Positions 32,250 through 44,129 are shown, counted from the stretch's first letter. The stretch: DNA of 64,000 bases from Malus domestica (GCF_042453785.1 NC_091672.1:8016501-8080500), one strand, 5' to 3'. A program made the numbers and translations. The notes: generated by a model not told the origin, from the sequence alone.

Positions 32250-32700
32250 AAAGTTGTCGTGGAGGAAGTGGGTGGGGGGAGGCGGAAGAGGAGCGAGAAG
32301 AGGAGAGAGAAAGAGAAAAGGAGTGAAACCCTGTTGTTGTGGTCGCATTCAATTCACGACACAGAGAAGACCGGATTTCGTTTTCTTGTAAGGTGCATAG
32401 GAAGTTTCTTCCCTTCCCCCACCGCTACTCGTCCTTTAGTTTTTTTCCTTTCTTTTCTTATCGATTTTAGGGCTTCTGGATTTTATATAGGCGTTTTCCC
32501 CTTGGGAGCACAGAAACCGAAAAAACAAACCCTAATTTTTTTTTTTTTTAAAGTCCCCATTTGGCATTGGTATCCTCATATACACAAAACAAAATGGGGA
32601 CAAATTCCACGAGTGAATGTGAAGGCAAGGCATTGAAATGTAAATTGGTGGATCGACACGTGTACTAATAGAACCATTGCAATCGTGACACGTGTGATGG
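32250..32700 (-). promoter_or_regulatory. Probable guanylate kinase promoter/leader region
   Basis: A purine-rich stretch (32255-32330, gaagaggagagagaaag type) is a CT-rich leader on the transcribed strand. Further up are two acacgtgt palindromes (32656-32663 and 32688-32695), 32 bp apart, with the ACGTG core of G-box/ABRE sites. The placement is consistent with a plant promoter. Factor binding is inferred. Confidence 0.4.
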
Positions 32701-33053
32701 GAATAATGTGTGACAAATTTGTTGCTTGCCAAATTGGTTAAAGAAGGTAGTGTATCAATTCATCTTGATTTCGTAACGTTATGAAGATTAATTTTATAAA
32801 TAAATTTTACAAACTAAATGATATATCATTAATAATAATGAACACGTTTACTAATGTTTAAGTAATAATCGTATCATCAATTTTTATATTATTTAATTTA
32901 TAAAATTTTGTCTCCTTTGTTGCATTACCCTCGTTTTAAACCATCCTCCTTTTTCTAATGTAAGTTAAAGTAGTATTACTGTTTTACTAAAAAAATAACA
33001 AAGGTAAAAGAAAAATCCACCAACTCTTGGAAACAGACTTCGAAAAAGACTCA
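32700..33053. other. AT-rich intergenic DNA
   Basis: No feature is supported. Confidence 0.45.
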
Positions 33054-33564
33054 TGGCGCGTTTACGTAACGGTAATGAAAATATAAGGAATTGAATTGAG
33101 AGAGAATTGAATTGAAAATGAGTTGGAACGAGTAGAAGTCAGAATCGAATTCCTTTTGAAGCTGTTTACTTAAATGTTCTGGAATCGGAATAGAATTCCA
33201 TAAAACTGTTTACTAATTCAGCAGAATCGGAATATAAACCAGTAGGATTACTAATATGCCCTTGTCCCAAATCAAATATTTTATATACTTTAATGGGTTT
33301 ATAAAGGATAGTCTTGGAAATAAAAAAAGTAAGTGAGGGCATAAAGGGAACAAAAGTGTCATTCCGATTACCCAAACAATCAGAAATTGGATTACCACCT
33401 ATATCTAGGGAATCCAATTCCACCAATACAAGGAATTGAATTCCAAAATTTGTGTGGACCCCACTGCTTTTTTGATTTCTCCATGTTTAGTAAACACCGG
33501 AGTATTCAGTAATCGGAATTCAATTCCACATTCTTATTCCGATTACGGATACGTAAACGCGTCA
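33054..33564. mobile_element. 0.5-kb MITE with ~23-bp inverted ends
   Basis: The left end, tggcgcgtttacgtaacgg, recurs inverted at the right end (attacggatacgtaaacgcg), and the adjacent ggaattgaattg phrases also mirror. The interior frames on the minus strand have no domain. The target duplication is not clear, so the superfamily is open (Harbinger-like ends are possible). Confidence 0.7.
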
Positions 33565-34858
33565 TAGTTCAACAAGTTATAAGCACTATTCTTGTATTCA
33601 AGGATTCATGTCTATTTTCTCTTTTTGTGATGTCGCTTAATCAAAGAGAAACTTGCTTTGCAATTTATATGTTTGCATTCTATTATTGAAGGATTGTTCC
33701 TCAATCTTAGCTAAAGAATTAAGAAGGAAAAAAAAAACTTGATTGTCGACATGCATTAGTATCTAAAGTGTTGGTTGAACCAAGTTGTCAAAACTTAGAT
33801 AAAGGCATAAAAATTGAGGTGACGTTGGCTCTAGAATACTTAAAAGGCAACAAATTTAAAGTGTTATTCAGTAATTAGTCACTGGAGCCAACACTCGACT
33901 TTTCAACAAGTTAGTCACTACTGGAGCCAACGCTCGACTTTTCGAAGGACCAGTTTTCAAACGTCCATGTTTGAAAAAGGAAAATTAAAAATGCATATGT
34001 ACCACAGTCAAGTCTGTTTATATCTGCTACCAATTTTTAGGCTTCCATCATCTAGAGGAATGCAACAACGCGTAGCAACATGAGCAAACTTTTTCCAAGC
34101 TAGTATTCAAATTTAGTCTACAAATTTAGTTTACTTAATGTGATTAGTAGTGTACCAACGCGTATCTAGATATGTAGATGGATAAATTAGAATAATATGG
34201 ATATAATTAATAGTGCACCACCAGTCCTACTCTAAAATTCTAGCAGAACAGTCCAAAGCTAGCAAAGTTTGTTCCACATATATTTTTAGTAGTCTAAACC
34301 GATTTCATCACCTTCATGATCACCACTTGCTGAGAAATAAAGCAAAACTGCAAAATTATTTATTAACTGTAGCAGGTGCTAACTTTCCTAGTCTATAATT
34401 TTCTGGAGTGTAGTAGGGACGTGCTATGGAGCCAGGAATCAAAACTTCCACTTGCTGACCAACTATCTCAGAAAAAATGCATGCACAATGGGGCGTAAAG
34501 TAAACCCTAGATGACCCTAAACCCTAACTACAAAAGTCGGCAAATTGTATCTACTATAAATTGTCAACATCATTTCGACCATTTGCTAGGTCAAGTCACA
34601 GAAGCAAAACCAACGGAAAATATAGAATTCTCTCACCTTCTGTTCTCGTTCATTTCTCTCTTCTTTTTTTTTTAACATTTTGCTTTTTGTATTTTTGTTC
34701 ATGTTAAAAAATTAATATAAGATGTTGACTTGACTTCATCGTAACCGTTCAAGTAGAAAGTAAGGAAAAAGAAGAAATATTAGGAGGGGAGAGAATCTTC
34801 TCCCATCAAATATAGATTCAAATCTACAATGCTTACATTTTTTTACAAATAAATTGTA
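33565..34858. other. Intergenic DNA with a short two-copy repeat
   Basis: A 37-bp phrase (ggagccaacgctcgacttttc with variation) is present twice at 33880-33945. Otherwise no gene or element is recognised. Confidence 0.5.
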
Positions 34859-35452
34859 AAACCATCTCTTACCCTTGGAGATAAAGCATAAAAATTTAAG
34901 CCAGAAAATTTTAAACCATAACCTAGAAAACTATTTTTCTCCTCCAACCCTTTTAGTGCTTAAAATTTTAGCCCGAGATTCTTAAATAATGATTTTAGCC
35001 TAACTTTTTTTTTTTTTGGTAACTGTTTTGAAAATAAAATTTATGTAGATTATCCTAATTTATTTTTATGAACATCTTAATTTAAAAATATATAAATTCC
35101 AAGAAGTAATTTAAAATCATACAAATACATAGGTATTTATAATATTTTAAGTTAAATTTGATTTAAATAATTTTAGACATTAGATTTAATTTTGAGCTGT
35201 CAAACCTTGTTTTTTATTATTAGATTTGATCTCATTTTATCATTGCCGTTAGATTATAAGTAAAAAAAAAAAGTTTGAAATATAACAATTTGGTGGGTTC
35301 AGAATAATTTAAGTCAGACTTAAATCCTGGAAGAAATTTAGCTCAGATATAAATTTTCTCTCTAAGACTTATTTTAGCTCATAATTAAAGATGATTTAGA
35401 GAAAATTTAAAGCTTATATTTTAAACTGTATCCTATGAATCGGAGATGATCT
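34859..35452. mobile_element. Possible old Harbinger-type MITE
   Basis: The left end aaccatctcttacccttggag and the right end ccgatgatctaaaattt-like phrase (ggagatgatctaaa) are weakly inverted. The interior shares the ttttagcccgagattcttaa style of the MITE at 35728-36108. The ends are eroded, so the borders are approximate. Confidence 0.35.
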
Positions 35453-35727
35453 AAAATTTCCAAGCAAAAGCATCAGCCATCAAGTAGTGATTAGTGCACT
35501 ACAATACAAAAAGGACGTGCTACTTGTTCTATATATTTATATTTTAGGTCAGAAATGGTTTGGTCAAAAGAATTCACCATTTTCTTTCGGCGGCATGAGA
35601 CCTGGTCTTTTGGCGTTGTGGATGATGCTTGAGAATGAATTAGTTGGCTAAAAAACGGGTGTAAGCCATTTTGTACCAAGCTCGAATACCCGTAATCATA
35701 AATTAAAATAATTTAAATATTACCTTA

Positions 35728-36108
35728 GACCATCTCCAAACCTGGGCTAAAAGCTAAATTACCCCCCAAACACTCTCCAACCCATGTTAAAATTTTAGGC
35801 TAAATGCCAAATGTTATTTCTGGGCCAAATACCCCCCAGCTTTCCCCCCGGGCTAAATCCCAAATGTTTATAGGAATTTAAATTTTTTTAGATTAAAATG
35901 TTCATAAAATTAATTTACAATAATCTACATATTTATTTATTTTTTTTAAAAATTGATTTAAGAAAAAAATTAGCCTAAGTTCATTCTTTAATAATTCCGG
36001 GCTAAAATTTTAGGGCAGAAGGGTTGGAGCAGAAAATATGTTTCTGGCTAAAAGCCAAATTTTCCGGGTTAAAAAATTTGGCTTTTAACCCAAGGGTTGG
36101 AGATGGTC
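35728..36108. mobile_element. 381-bp Tourist-like (Harbinger) MITE with TTA duplication
   Basis: It begins gaccatctccaaacctggg and ends cccaagggttggagatggtc, inverted repeats of about 20 bp with further mirrored phrases (ggctaaaagc / gcttttaacc). TTA flanks it at 35725-35727 and 36109-36111, the Harbinger target duplication. Non-coding. Confidence 0.82.
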
Positions 36109-36320
36109 TTACAAAGGATAAATGGCTTAATAAAAATAAAAATGGTAGAGAAATCATATTTATGGACCATAGTAGTGTATCATGTGATAAGTAATGTGTA
36201 CATGCCACGTCAATTTATAAACTTATCTCATTAAATATTGATTGTATATATTCACCCTCCAATTATGCACATTTACAAGGCACAAGTCATGTCAATTTAC
36301 ATAATGTTGATTGTACATAT

Positions 36321-36510
36321 AGGAAAGGGATCATCTCCGGATCCCTTCCACCAAGTCCACCAAGTTCACTCATTCGGGTGATTAAAATTTGATTCAATAG
36401 CTACAAATAGGGGGTCCCTTTCAAAGTTATAATAACTTTAGTTGTTAGATCAAATTTCAACGGTCCGGATAAGTGGACTTGGTGGAAGGGTCCGGAGATG
36501 ATCTCTTTCT
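36321..36510. mobile_element. 190-bp MITE with ~36-bp inverted ends
   Basis: The ends gatcatctccggatcccttc (left) and gaagggtccggagatgatc (right) are inverted, extended by caccaagtcca / tggacttggtg. The interior is non-coding. The target duplication is uncertain in AT-rich flanks. Confidence 0.78.
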
Positions 36511-37064
36511 GCATATATATTATGCACATTTACAAGAGAAAAAGGTGTAAGACGGATTTCAGGGAATTAACTTCCCTCCACAATGGATCAGGAAGAGTTT
36601 GTTCTCAAGATGCTTTATTAGTACCGATTACAGAACTTCATGCTTATGATCGGAACCGTTTATATTATAAATTATCCTGTAAATATCATCTTTGGAAAAA
36701 ATTGATAAAATATAATATCGTTTAGTCATTTGAACTATATAAAAGCATTACAAAATGTCAATATATTTGCTACAATTGATTAACTATACGATCTTATTTT
36801 AAATTGAGTTTTTTTTCTGCAGATTTATGGAAAAAATCAATAAAATATGAGATCGGTTAGCCATTGAATTATGTAAAAATGAATAAATGGATCCATTATA
36901 AGGGTTAAGAACCATCTGTCTATTTGCTATCATTGATTGATTAAATAATCATGATTTTAAGTAAATTGGGAAAGAACTCCTTCTCAATTAATCTTGAAGA
37001 GCCAAACATTGCTTAATATCAAATGTATGATTGGGGCAAGAATTGGTAGCCGTTGTAGGCCTTC
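36511..37064. other. AT-rich intergenic DNA with a diverged internal repeat
   Basis: Phrases such as taaaatatgagatcggttag and taaaatataatatcgtttag, about 140 bp apart, suggest an old tandem duplication. No gene. Confidence 0.4.
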
Positions 37065-37706
37065 TGTAACATCCCACATCGCCCAGGGGAGTGATCCTTA
37101 AATGTATATTCTCATCCCTACCTAGCACGAGGCCTTTTGGGAGCTCACTGGCTTCGGGTTCCGTCGGAACTCCGAAGTTAAGCGAGTAGCCCGCGAGAGC
37201 ACTCCCAAGATGGATGACCCACTAGGAAGTTGCTCGTGAGTTCCCAAAAACAAAACCGTGAGGGCGTGGTCGGGGCCCAAAGAGGACAATATCGTGCTAC
37301 GGTGGTGGAGCGGGCCCGGGAAGTGATCCGCCCCGGGCCGAGATGTGACAATTGGTATCAGAGCCTAACCTTGGCCGTGGTGTGCCGACGAGGACGTCGG
37401 GCCCCTAAGGGGGCGTGGATTGTAACATCCCACATCGCCCAGGGGAGTGATCCTTAAATGTATATTCTCATCCCTACCTAGCATGAGGCCTTTTGGGAGC
37501 TCACTGGCTTCGGGTTCCGTCGGAACTCCGAAGTTAAGCGAGCAGCCTGCGAGAGCACTCCCAAGATGGGTGACCCACTGGGAAGTTGCTCGTGAGTTCC
37601 CAGAAACAAAACCGTGAGGGCGTGGTCGGGGCCCAAAGCGAACAATATCGTGTTACGGTGGTGGAGCGGGCCCGGGAAGTGATCCGCCCCGGGTCGGGAT
37701 GTGACA
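37065..37706 (+). mobile_element. Cassandra TRIM retrotransposon (fossil, looks whole)
   Basis: Two 286-bp LTRs (37065-37350 and 37421-37706) start tgtaacatcccacatcg and end tgtgaca. Between them are a primer-binding site (ttggtatcagagc) just after the first LTR, a ~70-bp non-coding interior and a purine tract (aagggggcgtgg) before the second. The 5-bp direct repeat ccttc flanks it at 37060-37064 and 37707-37711. Each LTR carries a 5S rRNA-derived segment (for example gaactccgaagttaagcgag), the defining trait of Cassandra. The LTRs differ at roughly ten sites, so it is fairly young. It encodes no protein and would need proteins from another element. Confidence 0.92.
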
Positions 37707-37711
37707 CCTTC

Positions 37712-38186
37712 CATTGCATAAATAAACTAAAATGTTTCTCCATCCTGAAAACTTTTCTAAATGCGGAAGTGGTTTTGAAAACTTGGTTTGATTGCTGTCA
37801 CATTTATGGTGACATCAATTGTCATGCAAAGAACAGTTTGTTTTTATGTTTGTTTTTATTTAATTACTCTATTAGTATTGGTCATTTTGTGTCTGAAAAA
37901 AAAAAAAAAAAAAAAAGCTCTTTTCAGTCGAATTATTACTTTTTTTGTTCTTCTCTACCACTCATCCTTTTTCTTTATACCCATTCAAACTGGATCGTCC
38001 TCAGAAATCTTTTTGGGGGAAAAGCACCCAGTGGACAAGTTGGCATAAGGCCAGTGGACAACTTGATATGAAAAGCACAAGCACTTTACAAAGTGACAAT
38101 CTAGAAAAAGCCACTAGTATTTCAACTTTAGTACTGTTTGCTAGGTACTGTTATATTGTCTCGTCCAAGTACTCGGAATTCCTTTA
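37712..38186. other. Intergenic DNA without recognisable genes
   Basis: Only chance frames run through A- and T-runs here. Confidence 0.5.
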
Positions 38187-38511
38187 TAAGGCCATCTCCA
38201 ACCGAGGGCTGGCCTTGAGCCCTCTAGCCCTCCAAGATTCCCCAAGATATTAATATTTTAATGAACAGTACAGGGCCATATTTGCCTCCGTCTCCAACCG
38301 AGGGCCAGAGGGCCAAAGGGCTCGTTTTAGCCCTGTCACAAAAAACCGTCTCCAACCGAGGGCCAAAGGGCCATAGGACCAAACATAATTTATTATTTAA
38401 ATTTAAAAACTACAACAACTTAAAATTAAAAACAACAACTTATATTTAAACACTACAAATTAAATTTAAAAACAACATTAACTTAAATTTAAAAATTACA
38501 ACGACTTAAAT

Positions 38512-39478
38512 TTAATATCCATAATTAATATCATCTTCATCATCCGCCATTGTAGGAGTATAGTCAGAGGTAAACAATTGCCGCCGAGCCATAATTTCTT
38601 TTTTTTTCCTATCAAAATAGGCCTTACTCATTGGAGTGTAATCCGAAGTGTTCCTTTCCATATTCTTATCATCCATCTCTTCTTGTATTTGTTTGGCTCG
38701 CTCTTCATGTCTACACTTCCTTTCTTCCGCCTCACGGGCATTTTGCTCCGCCAGTAATCGAAATGAGGCCGCCACTTCATGTTGAGCGGCGTAATCAGCA
38801 TTTGCCTTGCCCTTTTCCCTCAACCTTCGGGCCTTGTTTCGTCCCATAGCCCTAGGTAAAGAAATTTCGGACAGAGTCGGATTTTCTACCCTTGTTTGTT
38901 GAATGGTAGGAGATCCATCTTCATTCATATCTACAGATGGGGATGCAGCTTCCAAAGGATCCACTCTATGTTGAGGTGGATCTTCAAATAACACCCATCC
39001 TTTACAAATTTCCCAACAACCGTGAAACTGAAAGGGTTTTGAGCTGCCCTCCATATACAATTCCTCCGCTTGGCGTACCTAAAAAATATAATTAAAAAAA
39101 TTTTAGGAAATTAATTCACGAAATTAAATGTAATATAATTAAACATTTAAAATAAACTGTAAAAACACTAACTTCGTCATAGTAATTGGCGCCGCTTTCA
39201 TGTCTACGTGCTGCTGCTAATAGTGCTTGATGCCATTTATTCAAACTTGGATGAAGATGTTTCTTCCATCTTGAAGAACAACTTTCGTGGTTTCGGGTAT
39301 TCGGTGGAGTGGTGCCTTCGTAGAACTCTAAGTATTTTTTAGACACACGAGTCCAAACACCTTCACTTGTTTGAGAAATCCCCCTCACACTATCTTCTGA
39401 GATCCATCTATAAGCCTTGCAAAGAGCTTCATCTTCTTTTCGGGTCCAAGCCCTACCTTTCATTGCAGATGAGGCCAT
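38512..39478 (-). CDS. Harbinger ORF1: Myb/SANT-like and NAM-associated-type protein
   Basis: Two exons on the minus strand: 39478-39173 and 39078-38512, with a GTTAGT donor and TTTTTAG acceptor, joining in phase 0 as NYYDE|VRQAEELYMEG. The product is about 290 residues. The N-terminal half is a Myb/SANT-like trihelix: GRAWTRKEDEALCKAYRWI and then GVWTRVSKKYLEFY and SCSSRWKKHLHPSLNKW. The C-terminal half has a basic, charged helix (AREAEERKCRHEERAKQIQ) as in NAM-associated domains. In Harbinger elements ORF1 binds the transposase and the element ends. The start is the ATG of MASSAMKGRAW; an upstream TTG-led extension is AT-repeat DNA and is rejected. No in-frame break is seen. Confidence 0.8.
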
Positions 39479-39489
39479 TTTTTTTGAAA

Positions 39490-39775
39490 AAAAATGAAGG
39501 AAATATTGCAAATGAAGTGAAGAAATATTATAGATGAAGGAAATATTGAAAAATTGAAACAAATATTATAGATGAAGGAAATATTGAAAAATTGAAATAA
39601 ATATTATAGATGAAGGAAATATTGGAAAATATATTGAAGGAAATATTGAAAAATTAAAACAAATATTATAGATGAAGGAAATATTAGAAAATATATTGAA
39701 GGAAATATTGAAGGAAATATTGAAAAATATTGAAGAAGGAAATATTGCAAATGAAGTGAAGAATTGAAAGAACTT
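39490..39775. repeat. Minisatellite (gatgaaggaaatatt units)
   Basis: Irregular repeats of gatgaaggaaatattgaaaa-type units lie just upstream of the ORF1 start inside the Harbinger element. Frames read through them are artefacts. Confidence 0.85.
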
Positions 39776-39837
39776 CACCATATTTATAGAAGAAAAAAAT
39801 GTTTAAAATAAATTAAAAAAAAAAAAAAAAAACCAAC

Positions 39838-39985
39838 GGCTAGTTGCAACGGCTAGCTGACTCAGCTAGCCGTTAGATTCAAAAATATTTCAAACTATTA
39901 GTGTCGGTTATAACCGACACTAATAGCAGAACTATTAAAAAAAAAAACCCTTTAATGCTGTCGGTTTTAACCGACAGCAATAGGA
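39838..39985. repeat. Three palindromes near the Harbinger right end
   Basis: A near-perfect palindrome, agtgtcggttataaccgaca, lies at about 39900-39923. A second, ctgtcggttttaaccgacag, lies at about 39958-39978, and a third around acggctagctgactcagctagccg lies at about 39849. They may be binding sites or folding DNA in the element. Confidence 0.7.
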
Positions 39986-40462
39986 AATATTAAAAAAACA
40001 AATAGCCAGCTAGCGGGCTGGCTGGCTGGTCGAAAGCAGCCAGCCCTCCAGCCCTCTCCGATCCCGTGGGACCCTCCCAGATTCCAGAGCCCTCTGGCCT
40101 AGCCCTCGGTTGGAGACGGTTTTAGGGCTATTTTCGGCCCTCTGGCCCTCTGGACCCTTCGGTTGGAGATGGCCTAAGTGTGGGTTGAATAGACCTGGCA
40201 ATTTTTGACACGACTCGATAACTTGACACGACACGACACGAAATTAACAGGTGTTCAGGTCAACACGATAATGAATCGGGTGTTATCGGGTAACCCGATA
40301 AGCACATGTTAAAATAACGGGTTGGTTCGGGTATACACATGGGTAACACAATACACGATAAGCAGAATTTTAATTTAATAATTTTATAACCCTAAAAAAT
40401 ACTATAATAATTATATATATTAATTTAACAATTTTATACCCCTAAAAAGTTTAAAACTATAA

Positions 40463-40498
<36 letters not shown>
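40463..40498. repeat. (TA)n microsatellite
   Basis: A run of about 17 TA units inside the hAT-like element; shorter runs follow near 40620. Confidence 0.9.
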
Positions 40499-40501
<3 letters not shown>

Positions 40502-40759
40502 TTAACTATAATAATTATATATACTATAATAATTATACCCCCAAAATATTAACTAAAATAATTATAATAATTATATATACTATAATAATTATACCCGCAA
40601 AATATTAACCATAATAATTATATATATATATATATATATTAAGTTTTAAATTAAATTTTATACCCCTAAAAACTATAATAATTATACGTACAAAATAAAT
40701 AGATTTAAATCTACATAATAAATATATATATATACACACACCATTGAACTTGATGGAAT

Positions 40760-43250
40760 ACACAAAACTAATTTCAATGATTCAACCGTTAAACTTGTTT
40801 GTATATGCTTCGAGATCGCATTAACAAAAAATCGTAAAAAACAAACATTCAGATATCAAGTAACAGGATAAAACTTTTCGATGGTTTTAAAACAAAAAAG
40901 CACGATTTAACGGCTATTTTAACTTCGATTTTAATGATTTTTTACAGCTACACTCGTTGACCCTATATGAATACAATGAATGAATTCGATTTTCAATTTA
41001 AAATATTTACACTAGTGGATACCACAAAATCTTATGTTATACTTAATGAAAGTATAAATAAACTCCAAGTGTTAGTGAATCTATCGTTTTAATGGGATAC
41101 GAATTCTATGAAACTAATTTTAACGATCCAACCGTCAAACTTGTTTGTATATGCTTCGAGATCGCATACGCCAAAAATCACAAAAAAAAAACATTCAGAG
41201 ATTAAGTAACGAGACAAAACTTTTCGACGGTTATAAAACAAAAAATCACGATTTAACGGTTATTTTAACTCCGATTTTGATAACTTTTTACAACTACACT
41301 CCTTGACCCTATATGAATACAATGAATGAATTCGATTTTCAATTTAAAATATTTACACTAGTGGATACCACAAAATCTTATGTTATACTTAATGAAAGTA
41401 TAAATAAGCTCTAAGTGTTAGTGAATATCGTTTTGATGGGATACGAATTCTATGAAACAAATTTCAACGATCCAACCGTCAAACTTGTTTGTATATGCTT
41501 CGAGATCGCATACACCAAAAATCACAAAAAACAAACATTCAGATATCAAGTAATTAGACAAAACTTTTCGACGGTTATAAAATAAAAAATCACGATTTAA
41601 CGGTTATTTTAACTCTGATTTTGATGATTTTTTTACAACTACACTCCTTGACCCTATATGAATAAAATGAATGAATTCGCTTTTCAATTTAAAATATTTA
41701 CACTAGTTGATACCACAAAATCTTATGTTATACTTAATGAAAGTATAAATAAACTCTAAGTGTTAGTGAATCTATCGTTTTGATGGGATACGAATTCTAT
41801 GAAACTAATTTTAACGATCCAACCGTCAAACTTATTTGTATAAGCTTCGAGATCGCATACGCCAAAAATAATAAAAAACAAACATTCAGAGATTAAGTAA
41901 TTAGACAAAACATTTTGACGGTTATAAAACAAAAAATCATGATTTAACGGTTATTTTAACTCCGATTTTGATGATTTTTTATAACTACACTCCTTGATCC
42001 TATACGAATACAATGAATGAATTTGATCGTCAATTTAAAATATTTACACAAGTGAATACCACAAAATCTTATGTTATACTTAATGAAAGTATAAATAAAC
42101 TCCAAGTGTTAGTGAATCTATCGTTTTGATGGGATACAAGTTCTATGAAACTAATTTTAACGATCCAACCGTCAAACTTGTTTGTATATGCTTCGAGATC
42201 GCATACGCCAAAAATCACAAAAAACAAACATTCAGAGATCAATTAATTAGACAAAACTTTTCGACGGTTATAAACTAAAAAATCACGATTTAACGGTTAT
42301 TTTAACTCCGATTTTGATGATTTTTACAACTACACTCCTTGACCCTATATGAATACAATGAATGAATTCGATTTTCAATTTAAAATATTTTCACTAGTGG
42401 ATACCACAAAATCTTATGTTATACTTAATGAAAGTATAACTAAACTCCAAGTGTTAGTGAATCTATCGTTTTGATGGGATACAAATTCTATGAAGCTAAT
42501 TTTAACGATCCAACCGTCAAACTTGTTTGTATATGCTTCGAGATCGTATACGCCAAAAATCACAAAAAACAAACATTCAGAGATCAAGTAATTAGACAAA
42601 ACTTTTCGAAGGTTATAAAACAAAAAATCACGATTTAACAGTTATTTTTACTCCGATTTTGATGATTTTTACAACTACACTCCTTGACCCTATATGAATA
42701 CAATGAATGAATTTGATCGTCAATTTAAAATATTTACACAAGTGGATACCACAAAATCTTATGTTATACTTAATGAAAGTATAAATAAACTCTAAGTGTT
42801 AGTGAATCTATCGTTTTAATGGGATACGAATTCTATGAAACTAATTTTAACGATCCAACCGTCAAACGTGTTTGTATATACTTCGAGATCGTATACACCA
42901 AAAATCACAAAAAACAAACATTCAGAGATCAAGTAATTAGACAAAACTTTTCGACGGTTATAAAACAAAAAATCATGATTTAACGGTTATTTTAACTCCG
43001 ATTTTGATGATTTTTTACAACTACACTCCTTGACCATATACAAATACAATGAATGAATTTGATCGTCAATTTAAAATATTTACACAAGTGAATACCACAA
43101 AATCTTATGTTATACTTAATGAAAGTGTAAATAAATTCCAAGTGTTAATGAATCTATCGTTTTGATGGGATACGAATTATATGAAACTAATTTTAACGAT
43201 CCAACCGTCAAACTTGTTTGTATATGCTTCGAGATCACAACCGTCAAACT
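40760..43250. repeat. 346-bp tandem repeat array (about 7 units)
   Basis: The marker phrase gatccaaccgtcaaacttg recurs near 41129, 41469, 41816, 42162, 42508, 42854 and 43198, a spacing of about 346 bp, with an older variant near 40783. Units share phrases such as acaaaatcttatgttatac and cttttcgacggttataa. Neighbouring units are about 90-95% alike by eye. The array has no coding potential; the one frame of 69 codons on the minus strand is accidental. Confidence 0.9.
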
Positions 43251-43647
43251 TGTTTTTTTATTAGGCTCTTATTTTCGAGTGTAGATGCAGTGCTTAAATG
43301 ACAAATATGTTTTAATGTTTTGAAGTAATATTTATGTGGTAATGTGTGGTATGTGCAAATTTAAGAAAATTTATATTTTTCTTAACGGGTCATAACGGGT
43401 TGGGTCACTTTACCTGTTGGGTAAAGTGACCCGACCTGTTAAGGACCCGTTAAGATAACAGGTGTGATACGACACGACCCGTTAAGATAACAGGTGTTAC
43501 ACAAAAACGATACGAACACGACAGACATGACTCGTTTGCCAGGCTTAGTTGAACCTAATATTTAATTGACAATATTTGATCGGTTGTTACTCATGAGAAT
43601 CCATTTGGTGCACTTAAATAGTAACAGGTATACAATTATTAATATCT

Positions 43648-43821
43648 AAGTCACTTAGTACTACGTTCTAATGATATTTCTCTTCAATTATAAATTAGAA
43701 GACTTATATTCGATTATTTCCAAAAACGAATTTGAACCCCATTATTATTAGCTCATTGTGAGGCCTTGTGCATTCTCCTACTCCTTTGGTGTAAATAATA
43801 TCATTTGTTCAAAAAAAAAAA
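43648..43821 (+). mobile_element. tRNA-derived SINE, older copy
   Basis: It is colinear with the SINE at 23582-23751 (cacttagtactacgttcta, later ttggtgtaaataatatc and an A-run) but more diverged, with a degraded B-box (tatattcgattatttcc) and an added interior phrase. No clean target duplication was found. Confidence 0.65.
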
Positions 43822-43981
43822 TCATGTACTTTGAGCATCTCTAATGAAAAACTCACATTTTAAACCTACATTCTTATATTTTTTTTTTGCGAAGACACCT
43901 ACATTCTTATATTTAGGTTCAAAAAAGAAAGTGAGTTTCATCATTTTGATTTCTCCTCCAATGTAAAGACTTATATATATA

Positions 43982-44129
43982 GGGGTGTATTATCCACACA
44001 TCCCTTTTTACTTCTCTCACACCCCTTGTGAATTTCTATCATTTGATCTTCTTCAATTCATTCGATCCGACGACAGAAAATTAAAAAGGTGTGAGAGAAG
44101 CAAAAAGGGATGTGTGGATATCAAACCCC
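43982..44129. mobile_element. 148-bp MITE, copy 2 of the family at 9272
   Basis: The ends are ggggtgtattatccacacat and atgtgtggatatcaaacccc. The interior, including cttcaattcattcgatccga, matches the 9272-9420 MITE in reverse orientation. It inserted in a TA-rich site, so the 8-bp duplication (tatatata) cannot be placed exactly. A (TA)n run follows at 44130-44157. Confidence 0.82.

Larger units (their letters stand above)
38190..40174 (-). mobile_element. Harbinger-type DNA transposon with ORF1 only
   Basis: The ends are ggccatctccaaccgagggc and, inverted, cttcggttggagatggcc. TAA flanks it at 38187-38189 and 40175-40177. Subterminal copies of gtctccaaccgagggcc occur at several places near both ends. 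Of the two Harbinger genes, only the Myb-like ORF1 is found. No DDE transposase is seen, so movement would need a helper. The 1985-bp length, clean ends and open ORF1 suggest a fairly recent element. It ends 16 bp from a hAT-like element. Confidence 0.85.
40191..43546. mobile_element. hAT-like non-autonomous element with internal satellite
   Basis: The short ends are inverted: left agacctggcaa, right ttgccaggctt. Subterminal phrases acacgacacgac and aacaggtgtt recur on both sides, a style familiar from plant hAT elements. The 8-bp flanks ggttgaat (40183-40190) and agttgaac (43547-43554) match at six central positions, a probable eroded target duplication. No transposase ORF is present. Most of the interior (40760-43250) is a tandem array of about seven 346-bp units. 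Confidence 0.7.

Noticed and set aside
37230-38071. Frames starting MLVSSQKQNREGVV in duplicate
   Set aside because: They are the two LTRs of the Cassandra element read in the same frame. The element is non-coding.
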